The notes beneath the pieces were generated by a model. It was not told the origin of the DNA. It made no database searches and saw nothing but the letters and a program-made list of their open reading frames with translations. From positions 524,332 to 588,331 of the forward strand of contig JH720327.1 of NCBI GenBank assembly GCA_000231825.2: 64,000 bases of DNA. The letters run 5' to 3'. A program made the translations under genes and the position numbers. Every line of letters begins with the position of its first letter. The stretch's first letter is position 1. Positions 52,614 to 64,000 of the stretch are shown piece after piece. This stretch comes from Tetrahymena elliotti 4EA. Taxonomy: Eukaryota > Ciliophora > Oligohymenophorea > Hymenostomatida > Tetrahymenidae.

Positions 52614-53819
52614 TCAAAATATATCTTATACTTAATAAGAATAATTTTATTATTAATTATAAAATTTTTCAATGAAATACTCTTTCTAGCAATTGTAGTC
52701 AAGATTTTGAATTTCTTTTACAAGGTTAATGTTTTAGTTGTTTTTGCTAATTTCTTGTATTCTTTAACTTCTTTTTTCTATGAGAAATTTAACCCATTAT
52801 GGTTCAACATTATAACTGTGACTTATTATATAGTACTACCAAGGTTCTTCTTAAACTTTGTTTGTATTTTGATTGTAAAATATAAATTTCATTTATTTTT
52901 TGACTGGAATTACATACCCTTCTAGTGTGGTTAGCTCTTCATCAATTTAGAAATCACCTTTATAATCAATGGTTTGCTTTATGTATTTTATTGTTTTTTC
53001 CAGTTCATAAGTTCCATCAAATTTATTTTCTCTCACAAAAAAGCTAAAGAAGTCTTTATTTTTTTGACTAGAAATATGATTATAAGTCTCTTCAAAGCCA
53101 TTTCCACAAAATAAAGTCAAATTTTTAGAGATTATACGCATTTTTAAAACAGAACATTAAGTTTAGAAGTCAAAGTATCCTAAAATCAAATCATACATTT
53201 AATCTTCATAATTAACTTAGGCCCATTATTTAGCTGCTTTTTAAAATTAAATAAATTATGTTTCACTTAACTCAAACAAAGATTCATTTGATTGCTTATA
53301 GTTAATAACTTAAAGCATTTTAGTTTATTTGTCATCAACCCATTTTTAATATTCATCAAGCACTAAAGCTAGTTCATAGTATTTCTAATTTTAATAGGAC
53401 TAATATATTTTAATTAAATGTCTAAAATTCACCAAGCCTTAAGAATAAGTAGTCATTGAAATATCTATTGTCTCATTTATTTTATCAAGTTCTATTAATT
53501 CTAGAATACCAATACCAGCTTCTTAAAATCCATAGTTTTGAAATTATTCATATTCATTATCATCATAACTCTTCATAATCCTGAAGAAATTAAAAATATA
53601 AATTGGATTTGTGTCAGGGTTCAAAGTTTTAGTAAAAATGGGAACCCATTTAACAATCTTATTTCTAGTTCTTTGCTTTCTTTTAGTTATAGTTGTTGTA
53701 ATTTTTTATATTCTAGTTTCTTTAGTTTCTTGTTATGAAGATGAGGATTCTTCTTTTTTTATTGATTTATTTTTATCACCTTCTAACTCCATATCACAAA
53801 ATTATGTATGATCAGTCAT
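52614..53819 (-). CDS. Tandem family protein, copy 5 (unknown function)
   Basis: An intact ORF. The first ATG (53819, MTDHTQFCD) is in frame with the family's usual MELEGDKNKS start at 53792; from the latter the protein has 392 residues. It carries a longer acidic N-terminus (EESSSS..EEN), then the conserved WVPIFTKTLNPDTNP, DISMTTYSQGLVNF, LTLFCGNGFEETYNHI, FFSFFVRENKFDGTY blocks and the KEYFIEKFY end before TGA 52614. Both starts are shown by the interval; I cannot decide between them, but copy 2 supports the shorter form. Confidence 0.83.
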
Positions 53820-54109
53820 TTTAATTAATTTTATCAAAATTAGTTTTTTTGTTAAAATTTTTGATTAAAATCTTTGTTATTTCTATCCTTTTTTATATTA
53901 ATTTGACAAATTATTTAATTACTACCACTGATTTCTATTTACAAATTAAATATTAAAGTTTATCGTAACTACATTAATGATATGTAAAAAACTCAATGAT
54001 AGATTTAACAAAATGTATTACATTAATGATTTATAATAGTTAACAGCCTATCAGAATACAATTCTTTTTTTGGTTAATATGAATAACAAAATAAAAAAGA
54101 AAAATAAAA

Positions 54110-54160
54110 TATTTTGGCTACTATGGTTAGGGATTTTATTAACAGTATAGATGTTATCAT
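54110..54160. repeat. Tandem-family type 1 spacer repeat (copies 5-6)
   Basis: TATTTTGGCTACTATGGTTAGGG followed by ATTTTATTAACAGTATAGATG, nearly identical to 46880-46930, 7.2 kb away. It ties the copy 5-6 spacer to the copy 1-2 spacer. Confidence 0.6.
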
Positions 54161-54519
54161 AAATATAAAAAAAAGTAACGGTTTGTAAAATCAATCCTAA
54201 TTTCTTTGTCATTTTTCAACATAATTGTAAATTTAGTTCAGGAAAATAAATATTTAATATGTTTATCAATTAAGATGTATGCCCTTAACATAAAATATTT
54301 TGGATATATATTCGTAAAATTACTGATGTGTTTTTTTTCATCAGAAATTTAAAAGATGATTAAGAAGATAATTATTTTATATTAATTATCCCTATTTATT
54401 TTGAAAATTGAAAAAAAATATTTTATTATTTCTACATAGTTTCTAACTATTTATTACTAATTTATTCAAACATAAACTAAAACAAAATGAAATATTTAAT
54501 TTTAATTTAAGAAAAGTAT

Positions 54520-55537
54520 TCAAAATTTTTCTGAGATTTAATCAGAATAATTTGTTTGTTAATTGTAAAATTTTCCAATGAAATACTCTTTTTAGCAAAT
54601 GTAGTCAAGGTTTTGAATTTCTTTTACAAGGTTAATGTTATAGTTGTTTTTGCTAACTTCTTACAATCTTTAGCTTCTTTTTTCTAAGAGAAATTTAATC
54701 TATTATGGTTCAACGTTAAAACTGTGACTTTTAAAAAGCACTAACAAGGTTCTTCTTAAAATTTGTTAGAATTTTGATTTTAAAACATTAGTTTCATTTA
54801 TTTTTCGACTGGAATTACATATCCTTCTTCTATTGCTAGCCCTTCGTCAATTTAGAAATCCTTTTTATAGTCAATAGTTTGCTTTATGCATTTCATTTTT
54901 TTTTCTAATTAAAAAATTCCATCAAATTTATTTTCTCTCACAAAATTTTAGTTTAGAAATCAACGTATCCTAAAATCATTTGATCTTGTTAATAAACTGA
55001 GGCCCATTATTTAGCTACTTTTTAAAATTAAATAAATTATGTTTCACTTAATTCTAAAATAGATTTGTTTGATGTTTTATTTTTTATAAATTTATACATT
55101 TTAGCTTACCTTTCATCAACCCATTTTTAATATTCATTCAGCGCTAAAGCTAGTTCATAGTATTTCTAATTTTAATATGGCTTATACATTTCAATCAAAT
55201 GTCTAAAATTCACCAATCCTTAAGAATAAATAGTCACTGAAATATCTATAGTCTCATTTATTTTATCAAGCTCTATTGATTCTAGAATGCCTAAACCATA
55301 GTTGTAAAATTATTGGTAATCACTATCATCATAACTCTTCATTATTCTGAAGAAATTATAAATAAAAATTGGATTTGAGTCAAGATTCAAAGTTTTAGGA
55401 AAGATAGGAATCCATTTAAGCTTATTTCTAGTTTTTTGCTTTTTTTTAACAATACCTATTGAAATTTTTTGTATTCTAGTTTCTTGTGATTGTGATTCTT
55501 CTTTTGTTTATTTATTTTTGTCACTTTCAATCTCCGT
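54520..55537 (-). pseudogene. Tandem family, copy 6, disrupted
   Basis: Clearly homologous to copies 1-5 but broken in several ways. The start codon is ACG (55535-55537) with no in-frame ATG just upstream. Relative to copy 3, 115 nt are missing between 54941 and 54951, removing the LTLFCGNGFEETY and FFSFFV blocks; this shifts the frame and makes an immediate TGA (54938-54940). Two in-frame deletions of 9 and 15 nt lie upstream (near 54975 and 55297), and a one-base loss occurs near 54728. Downstream sequence down to the former stop (54520) is still recognisable, so the decay is fairly recent. Confidence 0.85.
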
Positions 55538-56194
55538 AACACAAAATTATGTATGATCAATCAATGAATCTTTTGTCATTAATATTGAGATTTTTGTTAA
55601 AACTTTTGATTAATATACTGAGCTACTCTTATTTTTTTATATTAATTTCACAAAATGTCTAATTACTACCACATATGTTTAATATTTTCTATTTGCAAAT
55701 TTAATATTAAAGGTTATCATACTCAATACTTGATTTAGCAACATGTGTTACATTAATGATTTATAATAATTAATATATGGTCAGAATTCAATAATTTGTA
55801 AGGTTTAAAAAAATTTATTTTAAAATTTTATTATTTTAAGAATTTTTTTCACAAATAATTTTTATATAGAAGAAGTATTTTTATTGCCTCCTAAAATCAT
55901 ATAAAATACTTACTAATTTTATTTAGTAAATATAAATAAAAACCATTAAATTAAAATTTTTTACTTTTATTATTGAATTTTATTGAAAATATAATTTAGT
56001 CTAAAAGAAGAAATACCAGTAAATTAATTTTTACTTTTAAATTAGGCCAACTAAAGAAAATTTTAGATATTCCTCATAGACACCTAAAAAAAATCTAAGT
56101 TATATTTTTACCAAAATAAAATTGGATGCTTAAAATAAACAATTGACACAAATAAATTGAAAATAAAATTTTTTGTGAAAAAAATGAAAACATC
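55538..56194. other. Spacer between pseudogene copy 6 and copy 7
   Basis: A/T-rich. The first 250 bp resemble the 5' flanks of the other copies (TACCACATATGTTTAATA, AATTTAATATTAAAGGTTATC). The rest is not repeated elsewhere as far as I can see. No gene. Confidence 0.5.
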
Positions 56195-57412
56195 TCAATT
56201 TTACTAAATTTTATATTTACAGAATCTAGCAATATCATTCTTATTAGTTTAGTAATCAAATTTTTCTAAGAAGTATTCTTATTAGCATATCTAATCTAAA
56301 TTAATGCTTTTGTATGATTCTTAAAAGTTTTGGTTGTATATTTATAAACTATTTTATAAATTTTATTGACGCATTTGCATTAAATATTCAATTGTATTGA
56401 GATCAAAATTAAGTTGATTAATAATAAAGTAATATAGTCCAGGTTCATTTGATATTTATTTTGTCTCATTGTCATAAAATAAAAGCTATACTTTAATCCT
56501 ACATGGCAGTTTAATACCATCTAATGTTAAAATATAATCCTCATATTCAAATTCAAAATCATTCACACTCATATTTTTCATTACAAGCTTTAAAGTTTCT
56601 TTTTATTTATCTAATTCATATCTTTCATTTTCTTCATAATTATCAAAATCCCTAAGAAAACTAGTAACAAAATCAAAATTTTAGTAATTAATTATCTTTT
56701 CATAAGTACTTTCCAAATCTCCACTCACAAACTAAATTAAATTATGCGGGAGCAATTACTTTTTAAGAAGTGGTTGTCTTTTTTTAACATTATATTAGCC
56801 AAGACAAAGCAACATAATATCATTTTGTCTTGCCTCGTTTACCCAATCTTTAATATGATTCTCAAATTCAATAAAATTTTCATCAATATACTACTCTATA
56901 TCAGGTATCTGACTTACTTACTAGAACACATTAAAAAAAGTTTTATCAAATTATGATTTAATGTATATTTAATACTATTCTAAGAGAAGCGCAAGATCAA
57001 AATAGTCTTAATTTTAATAAGATTTATAGAGATTAATTAGATAATCAAATTTTGATTCTCCAAGAGAATTCAAACTGATTTCTAAATCTATAAATTGATT
57101 TATCTTATCTAATTTAATATTTGCAATACTACCTATCCCAGCTGACTAAATTCCAAAGTACTTGTATTTTTCTAATTCATCTGCATCATATTTTTTCATC
57201 ATTTTTATTAGATTGTAAATAAATATTGGTTCAGAATCAGATTTCAGAATATTTTTCATAATTATAGGAACACCTATCAATCTTACTCTTCTTTACTTCC
57301 TTAACTTTGATATTTTTAATTTCTATCGCACACATACATCTTTTTTGCTTTCTTATTCTTAAGAATTATCTATTGATTAAATCTTTGCTGAGCATAAAGA
57401 AGCTTCTTACAT
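56195..57412 (-). CDS. Divergent tandem family protein, copy 7 (unknown function)
   Basis: A single-exon ORF of 405 residues from ATG 57412 (MQEASLCSAKIQSIDNSQ) to TGA 56195. It aligns with the family from the basic patch (KLRKQRRVRLIGVP) through ILKSDSEPIFIYNLIKMMKK, YFGIQSAGIGSIANIKLDKI and a Leu/Tyr-rich middle (DYLINLYKSYQNQDYF). The second half is much less similar, but the C-terminus (CQQEYFLEKFDY) again matches. It has no TGA and no frameshift, so it is probably functional. It is likely the oldest member or the ancestor of the expansion. Confidence 0.8.
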
Positions 57413-57918
57413 TTAATTTTGGGACTCCTAATACATTTTGAAATATACCAAATTATTTATTTATTTACTTTTTATTTATTCTGTCAATATCTGATAATTA
57501 TTATTAAATTTATTTTGTATATTAAAGTATCGATCATCTTAAAATAGACGATCCACTACATCAAAGTTCTAATCTTTTCTTCAAGCTTTTACTTCTCAAA
57601 TTAGAAGTTTTAATTTTAAAATTTAAACTTCGAATATTTTAAGTAATTTTAAATATTCTTTTCTGTATCAATAAAACCTGATACAGAGAATTTAAAATTT
57701 TCCCATTATATTAAATTAAATACTTTAAAATTTAAATTTTAAAACAAACAATTTTTTTAACTTCAAAACTTTTGCAAAAATGAATTTTAAAGAGAATTTA
57801 ATAACTTTTACAAAGAAGATTTTGTCTAATAAAATTGTATTTTACAATAATTATTTTATTGAATTATATATTTATTTGATTTATATACAGTTTTAATTAA
57901 TATATTTAAGAATTTAGT
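57413..57918. other. Intergenic region
   Basis: About 500 bp of A/T-rich DNA between copy 7 and the coiled-coil gene. TTTTAAAATTTAAACTT-like segments near 57610 and 57720 are partly self-complementary, but no gene or strong hairpin is supported. Confidence 0.45.
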
Positions 57919-60508
57919 TCATTGTTAGGATAAATTTGAAGAACTCGCTTGAGATCTGTGGCTGAGTTAGTTATCTAAGCTTTAGAGTCTTTGTTTAAGC
58001 ATTTAATTATCTTAATTGACTTATTTCTTTTTATTTTAAACATCAGCAATAGTACTTTCTAAAAGTTTGATTTTCTCATTAAAGTTGTTGCTTTATTCAG
58101 TATTATCAAAAATTCTACTGCTTCTTAGCCCTTTTGATTAAGAGTCAGAAAGGTTTTATTTAAAATTCTCTAGATTTTCTTTGTATTTAGATATTTCTTT
58201 TTTAATTTAGTTTAGCTCTATTATTTAAGCTTGCTTTTCTTGTTCTACCTACATAAAATTAAATAAAAATCAGTAAAATTCAACAAAGTCAAGAAAGAAT
58301 GTATTAAAAAAACCTACCTTATTCTTAAGATTAATTTCCTCTTTAAGCATATTTTAGTTCTCAATTAATTACATATACAGACTATCAAAATTTTCTTTTA
58401 ATTATGTAATCTCCATATCTTTTGTCTGTAAATCTCTCTATAATTTTTGAATCACATAATTTTAATCTTTATTCAAATCCTCTGCTCTATTTTTTGACCT
58501 AATTATGTTAATCCTTTCAAATTATATTACAAAAAATCTAAACAATTAATTTGGTTTATACCTTTCAATCACTTTCTCATAATTAGCCCCCTCTATGTCT
58601 TCATCTATTTTCTATTAAACCTCTTATCTAACTTTCTCTAACTCCAAGTTATCATTTTTCTCTTTAACTTAAATTAATTATTTCTCCAAGTCATCTATTT
58701 TCTTTTTCTATTCCTTCTCTCTTTAAGTAATATGTTCAAGTCTAGAATTAAAATTATTATAATTTGATTTTATTTTAATAACTTACTTAATTGGCAAAAT
58801 ATTTTAATTTACTCCTTATTATTTAAAATTTATTTTAATCAATAAACAATCCAAATAAATAAAATAACAACAAAATAATTGAATATTAGTTATTTTTGAG
58901 TAAATTCTTGCTAATATTGTTAAGAAATATTTTTCTTAAAAATGGAAATTAAAATTGAAATTTTACTTTGTAGTTTCAACATGAAGCTTAGCTTTTAAAT
59001 TAGCAATAATATCTTGGGTACTGTCTTCAGAATAGTTGGTATTTCCTAATTCAGTCTTTAGTCTTTTAACTTATTCCTTTAATTCTTAGTTTTCAATTTC
59101 AGTATTTTTTAACTTGGCTTTAAATTAATTTAATTCTGAAAATTATTTTTCTTTGTCTTAAGCTTCTATATCTTCATATTCTTAAATTTTTATTCTTAGT
59201 TTCTCATCAGTTCTAAATAATAATTTTGTACTTAATTTATTTTAAATTGGCCTATTTAAATAAATACCTTCTCAGTTTAAGCATTTCATATTCTTAATCT
59301 TCAGCTTTTTATCTCCAAAAATCAAGTTCCATTTATAGATGTCTTGCATCTTATTCAAGTAATTCATTCTTATTAAAAATAACACATTTGCCTTAGTCAA
59401 AATAAAGGAAAATTTACTTTAATTTATTATTTATCAAGCTCTGGCTCTATGTTGTGTATCTTTTCTTGTAAATCTACTTTAAGACCCTAGAAGCTTTTAA
59501 GTTTCTTAGCTAAAAGAACACATTTTTTATAATATTTTTCTTTTTCTTGATCAATTTCTAAGTTTTACTAAATTTGAAATTAAGAAAATAAATATTTATT
59601 CATTTTTCTATTTCAAAATAATGAATTTACTTGTTGTAAAAAATTAAGTTTTTCGCCTAATTTTGTATTGAGGACATGTTATTTAGCAATTTCTTCTTTC
59701 AAAACCTAAATAATCTCTGCTTCTTTTTGAATTCTGATTTTATCTTCTTTTTCTTCTTAATCAATATATCTTTACAATGCATTTCTTAATTTTTTATTTT
59801 CTTTCTCCATATCTCTTATTTTTTTATTAATTTCCATCATTTCTTCATTATGATCTTAAAGCTTATTGTTGTTATTTTTTAAAAATTATCAATAAAATTA
59901 TTTCTATTTCTATTTAATTTTCATTAAACTTTTTAATAAAGAATTAATTTTTTATTCACCTCAGACTTGAGTAAGCAGTTTTCCTTTTCATATGATTTTA
60001 ATATTTTTTGGCAAGGTGTTTCGTTTACTTTTTATTATTCTGATTCATAATAGTCATAATCAATATGCTTTTCAATTGTAGGAGTCTTTTTTTTAATTGA
60101 GCTGATATCTTTAAATTCGCTCTTGCAAAAGAAGTCAGCAGCATCATTACCTCTTGAATTTTTGCTACTATTATTATTACGCTATTAGCTAGTCTCTTTT
60201 TCATAAACACTTGAAGAAAGAATTTATCTATTAACTTTCTATGGAGTATAGTAGGATTATTTTTTATTTGAGGGTGGTAATCTATTAGTGAGAGGGTTAT
60301 TTAAATTGTTGTTGAAGATATTAAATGAATCTGTTTTAGTATTTGAGTGCATATATGTACTTTATTAATTTCTATCTTGTTAGCCTTTGACAAAATTAAG
60401 CTAACTTTCAAAGGAAGTATTGCTCCTATAATGAACAGGCCTCTCATTAAACATAGATCCATTCCTGCTTAACAGCTGATCCATCCTAGAAAGCTTAGAA
60501 GCACTCAT
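57919..60508 (-). CDS. Coiled-coil protein of unknown function
   Basis: The start at 60508 gives MSASKLSRMDQLLSRNGSMF. The first 130 or so residues are Ser/Asn/Gln-rich and probably disordered (PLTNRLPPSNKKQSYYTP). From about 60000 downward the exons encode long heptad-like Glu/Lys/Leu runs, for example EEMMEINKKIRDMEKENKKL, KCVLLAKKLKSFQGLKVDL, QMELDFWRQKAEDQEYEML and ELNQFKAKLKNTEIENQELK. The C-terminus is Ser/Gln-rich (SHRSQASSSNLSQQ) before TGA 57919. Several introns of 50-100 bp. No catalytic domain seen. Ciliates have many such proteins in basal bodies and cortex, so a cytoskeletal role is possible but not shown. Confidence 0.75.
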
Positions 60509-61267
60509 TTATTTTAATCAAAAGATAATTTTTATAGTTTTTGTTTGTTAATTTTGCTGGATTGTTTCTTATAACAAAATAATACAAATTAAGAATTTAT
60601 CAAACAAAATATATCCGTTAAAGCTCAATTGCATATAATATTAGTTTTTCTCTCCAAATATCAATTTGTGGTTTAACATAAACTAAAGCCAATCACTTAT
60701 TTTATATTTGTTTGTAATTGATTTATAATTTATTATATAATTGTTAATTGATCTCACTAATCTATTCACACAAAAATGTTTTTTTAAACAATTTAAATTT
60801 TAAAAATAACACAAAAATAATAACCATAATTTGAACTTTTAATAATGATAAAGGACAATATCAACTTTTGTTAAAAAACCATTTAATTTGATGAATCAAT
60901 TTTTAAAGATTTTAATAAAAGCATAAATCAAATAACCTTGAAAGATAAAAAAATGGTTATTTCATTTGTTTATGGTAATCAATATTAATCAATATAAATT
61001 AATAGAAGAATACCTTTTTTTATGTCTTGAATAATTAAACATTAAATTTTTTAACCTTTAAAAGAAATTAAGGGATTAGAATTATGAAATTATCTTTGAA
61101 ATTAAAAATTGTATTTTTCTTTCTTTGAATAGATTAAAGAGTAACACAAATGATATTTAAATTTAATTAAATATAATTTTTATTTTTGTTTGATGAAATC
61201 AATTATAAATGCTTTATATCATGTTTTAACTATAAGGGTCTTAAAAGGAATTGTCTACTTTATTTGC
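60509..61267. other. Intergenic region
   Basis: A/T-rich spacer between two coiled-coil genes on the same strand; it should hold the promoter of the gene at 57919-60508. No ORF, repeat or RNA gene is supported. Confidence 0.5.
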
Positions 61268-64000
61268 TCAAAGCTTTTTGTTAGAATTGACTGTAAATAA
61301 AATCTAATTTTGGTTTTTAACACTTTGGAATTTGTGATTTTAATTGATACTTCCATTTGACATAAACTTATCATAGTTTTGTTTATTTGTATATGTTTTT
61401 TCTTAGTAATTTATATGGACATTATTATTGCTATTAGCATTTAAATATGCTTATCCACCCAAAGAAGGTTTTATTTATAGATCATTTTCTCTATTTTAGT
61501 CAAAATATTTACTCAATTAAACACGTTAGGGTTAATGTTCTTATTTTTGAGGTAATAGTTACTAAATTTATTATGGAGGTTTGTTTGTTTTAATTTATTC
61601 TAACAATTCAATATGCTTTTATAAATTATTATTTGTTTCTAATAGATTTTTATTCTATATTTGAATTGCTATCAGTTCATTTTCTAGCTGAATTTATCTT
61701 TGATTATCTTTTTCTTCAAGTTTCTCCTTTAAAACCAATATTTAATCAGTGAACAATCCAAGCTGCTTTTGAGAATCTTTGAGATCAAATTACATTTATT
61801 AAATCAAATTGTCTTTGTCAACTATTTCTACTTTCAAGGTTTCTATATTGGTTTCTAAACTCTGAACTTATTCTTCTAACTGTTATATGCTAAATAAATA
61901 ATCGAAAAAATGAATATAATTTAAATTAAAATAATAAACTAATTACTATTTTGGATGAGGTGCTTGAATCTAAGGAGCAACAACTGGCTATGAAAATCTT
62001 TAGCTTTCTTATGTATTGTTTTGTTGCTTTTAAAAATCTTAAGAAAGCTAGTTGTAAAGTTTTTCTTGGTTAAGGAGTAATTCCATTAAACTGACTTTTT
62101 CTTTAGAGAGGACATCATTCTTCTCTTAGAGCTCTCTTAACTATTCATTCAGGGCATTCTAAGATTTTCTTTCTCCTCTAGCACTATTTTCATTAGAGTA
62201 ATAATTAGAATGATTACTATTTTTTAATTCCAAATCTTTAATAATATCTTGCTGTTCTTTATTCTTTTATTGCAATTAAACAATTTGCAACTTAAGCTAA
62301 TTATTCTCTTCTTAAACATTTTAAAACTTAGATATGTTTATCTATTAGTTATTATACATTTCTTTTATTTCTTAAAGATTGTTTCTAAGCATAATGTTTT
62401 CAGCTTAAATTTCATTAAATCTAATACTATTATCCTTTTATTAATCTTTTAATTACTACTCCTTATCAAACTCTTTGATATATTCATTTTTTTCATTGTT
62501 GCTATTGCCAGCTATCTAACAAGATATTTTATTTGACTCATAGGTATCATTATTAGTAACTTCTAATAATGATACTTTATAATCATGGGAATTAAAGTCC
62601 TCTTACATATTTTTATCTTTTGAAAATTTAGATATCTATTCATTTTAATTTGTACTAAAAAAATTAATCGTATCTGCATTCTAGATTGAATTTATGTTAC
62701 TTTGTGTAAAATTATCATGCTAAAACATATGAGGAGCCAAAGGTGTTTCTACTTAATCTTCAATGTAAATCTAAGAATTTTCAAAGCTGAAAATTTCCTA
62801 TTTAGGAGTATATTTTACTACATTTAGTGTGTTTTGAGATAAATCTATTTTAAGATTATTATTATTACTATTAACATTATTTTTGATTGTTTGTATTTGC
62901 TTTTCATCTTGCTTTTATATCTAGCTTTGCTAAGTTTAAACCCTTTCATTGCTTTAGTAATTACTTGGGGAAGACATCAGTTTTGAGGCTTAGTCTTGGG
63001 ATGTATTAAGAATAAATAAACTTCCACTTGTATTGTTACTTACTTTAATTGAATTGCTATTTGTATTGAATATGTTATTCCTTTTAATTGTCTAAGACTA
63101 AGATGTGAATTACTGATTATTCATATTTTTTAGTGTTTCAGATATTAAATCATTCTAATTTCCTATTGAATTAGGAATGTTAATATTTTATTAGCTACCA
63201 AATGATTATTTATTTATCTTTTCAAAAACTAAATTTTTCTTTAATCGAGCTAAATCATTTTATGCATTTTTATTTTAAGTATTTAAATTATAAGAAACAC
63301 TTCTATTATTCTACTCTAGAGAAGAATTTCTTTATACCTAATTGCCTTGATATTATCTTTGCTTTCCATCATAAGATTACTTCTAAAACATATTTTAGTC
63401 TTTATCAAATTAAGCATTACGAATAAAGGAACTATTTCTCAAGTTTCCTCTTTGTGAAATGTTTCCTAATGATGTATTATTTTCAATTATTGAAGACTAG
63501 TTAGCCCTTAATTTTTATCCATAAGAAGTATTAACCTATTCTGCATCATCAAATATACGCTTACTTTAATGATGACTTCTAGGAGGCTAAGGAACTTAAT
63601 GAGTAATATCCAGGATATTTGATTGTGAATCCTATATTTAAGCATTTTACTATTAATTAAGGATTAAAAATTATTGATTGTTTGATGAAATAATTTCATT
63701 CATTCCTTTTACTGTCCCAGCAGTAAGAATTTTAGAATTGTATGATTAAAATGGACTCATCTAAATTGTTTAAGCAGAGCTATTTATTCCTGGAGTAATG
63801 CCAATCTAAGGGACAGATCTATTTTATGTTTATTTAATAGGAGTATAATAAGTTTATACATTTCCATTTTGTATTAAATATCCATTTTATGAATAATTTG
63901 GAAGAACACTCTACTAATTTATAACATTGTATTTAATTGGACTTTGCTATATGTTTTTTATTTTGCTAACAGCAATCTATGGTGGCTGGATTACCCTGTT
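61268..64000 (-). CDS. Gln/Asn-rich coiled-coil protein, 5' end beyond the window
   Basis: One frame stays open from the window edge (64000) to about 61945. A 55-bp intron (GTAATTAG to TTTATTTAG) follows, then a second exon ends at TGA 61268. The N-terminal part seen here is rich in Gln, Asn and Ser with scattered Pro (NRVIQPPQIAVSK, QVPQPPRSHHQSKR, NSNNNNLKIDLSQN), a low-complexity, prion-like composition. From about 62480 it turns into a coiled coil (EENNQLKLQIVQLQQK, NEQLRELQEKNDVLSKEK, VLKEKLEEKDNQRQIQ), and it ends in another Gln/Asn-rich tail. I do not recognise the family. Many Gln codons are TAA or TAG, so it is a good test of the code assignment. Its start is outside the window. Confidence 0.75.

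Noticed and set aside
46378..53811. Plus-strand ORFs starting MSGFKV or MSEFKI with hydrophobic stretches, repeated five times
   Set aside because: They lie antisense to the conserved N-terminal part of each tandem gene; the repetition only reflects the duplicated minus-strand genes.
1..64000. tRNA genes, CRISPR arrays, bacterial-type operons, chromosome breakage sequence
   Set aside because: I looked for tRNA B-box patterns, regularly spaced identical repeats and the Tetrahymena 15-mer breakage motif by eye and saw none; a computed scan would be more reliable.

Overview
The window looks like nuclear DNA of an oligohymenophorean ciliate of the Tetrahymena type. It is extremely AT-rich. Every recognisable gene reads through TAA and TAG as glutamine and ends at TGA. 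Genes are interrupted by AT-rich GT...AG introns of about 50 to 800 bp, too long for Paramecium, whose introns are about 20-35 bp. With the standard code the genes fall into short pieces, so I decoded them with the ciliate code and joined exons where the reading frame and family resemblance agreed. All confidently identified protein genes lie on the minus strand.

Left end (1-7339): a degenerate tandem array with a unit of about 285 bp (1-1440) carrying a G/C-rich inverted-repeat insertion; a poorly coding stretch; then a complete ORF for a non-LTR-retrotransposon-type (APE-like) endonuclease with no reverse transcriptase, one apparent intron and two C-terminal hydrophobic segments (3958-5458); and one small putative membrane protein. 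This part resembles repeat-rich, possibly germline-limited DNA.

Centre (7340-44456): four conserved eukaryotic genes. A giant VPS13-like bridge-type lipid-transfer protein covers 20.5 kb, and several of its introns hold repeats. A 3.5 kb non-coding gap follows, with a structured-RNA candidate at 29481-29612. Next are one gene encoding a myosin motor, about seven IQ motifs and an RCC1-like tail (31320-38535), the non-catalytic alpha subunit of the mitochondrial processing peptidase (39593-41846), and the exosome ring subunit RRP45/EXOSC9 (43129-44456).

Right part (45381-57412): a tandem array of seven related genes of about 385-405 codons, mostly intronless. Five are intact close copies, one is a clear pseudogene (start codon lost, 115-nt deletion) and one is an intact divergent outlier. 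I do not recognise the family. Spacers between copies are also duplicated and fall into at least two types, recording the order of duplication.

Right end (57919-64000): two coiled-coil proteins with Asn/Gln/Ser-rich N-termini; the last runs off the window. The conserved genes serve unrelated housekeeping roles (membrane contact sites, actin motor, mitochondrial import, RNA decay) and show no operon logic. The most novel material is the unknown tandem family, the membrane-tailed endonuclease and the structured-RNA candidate.
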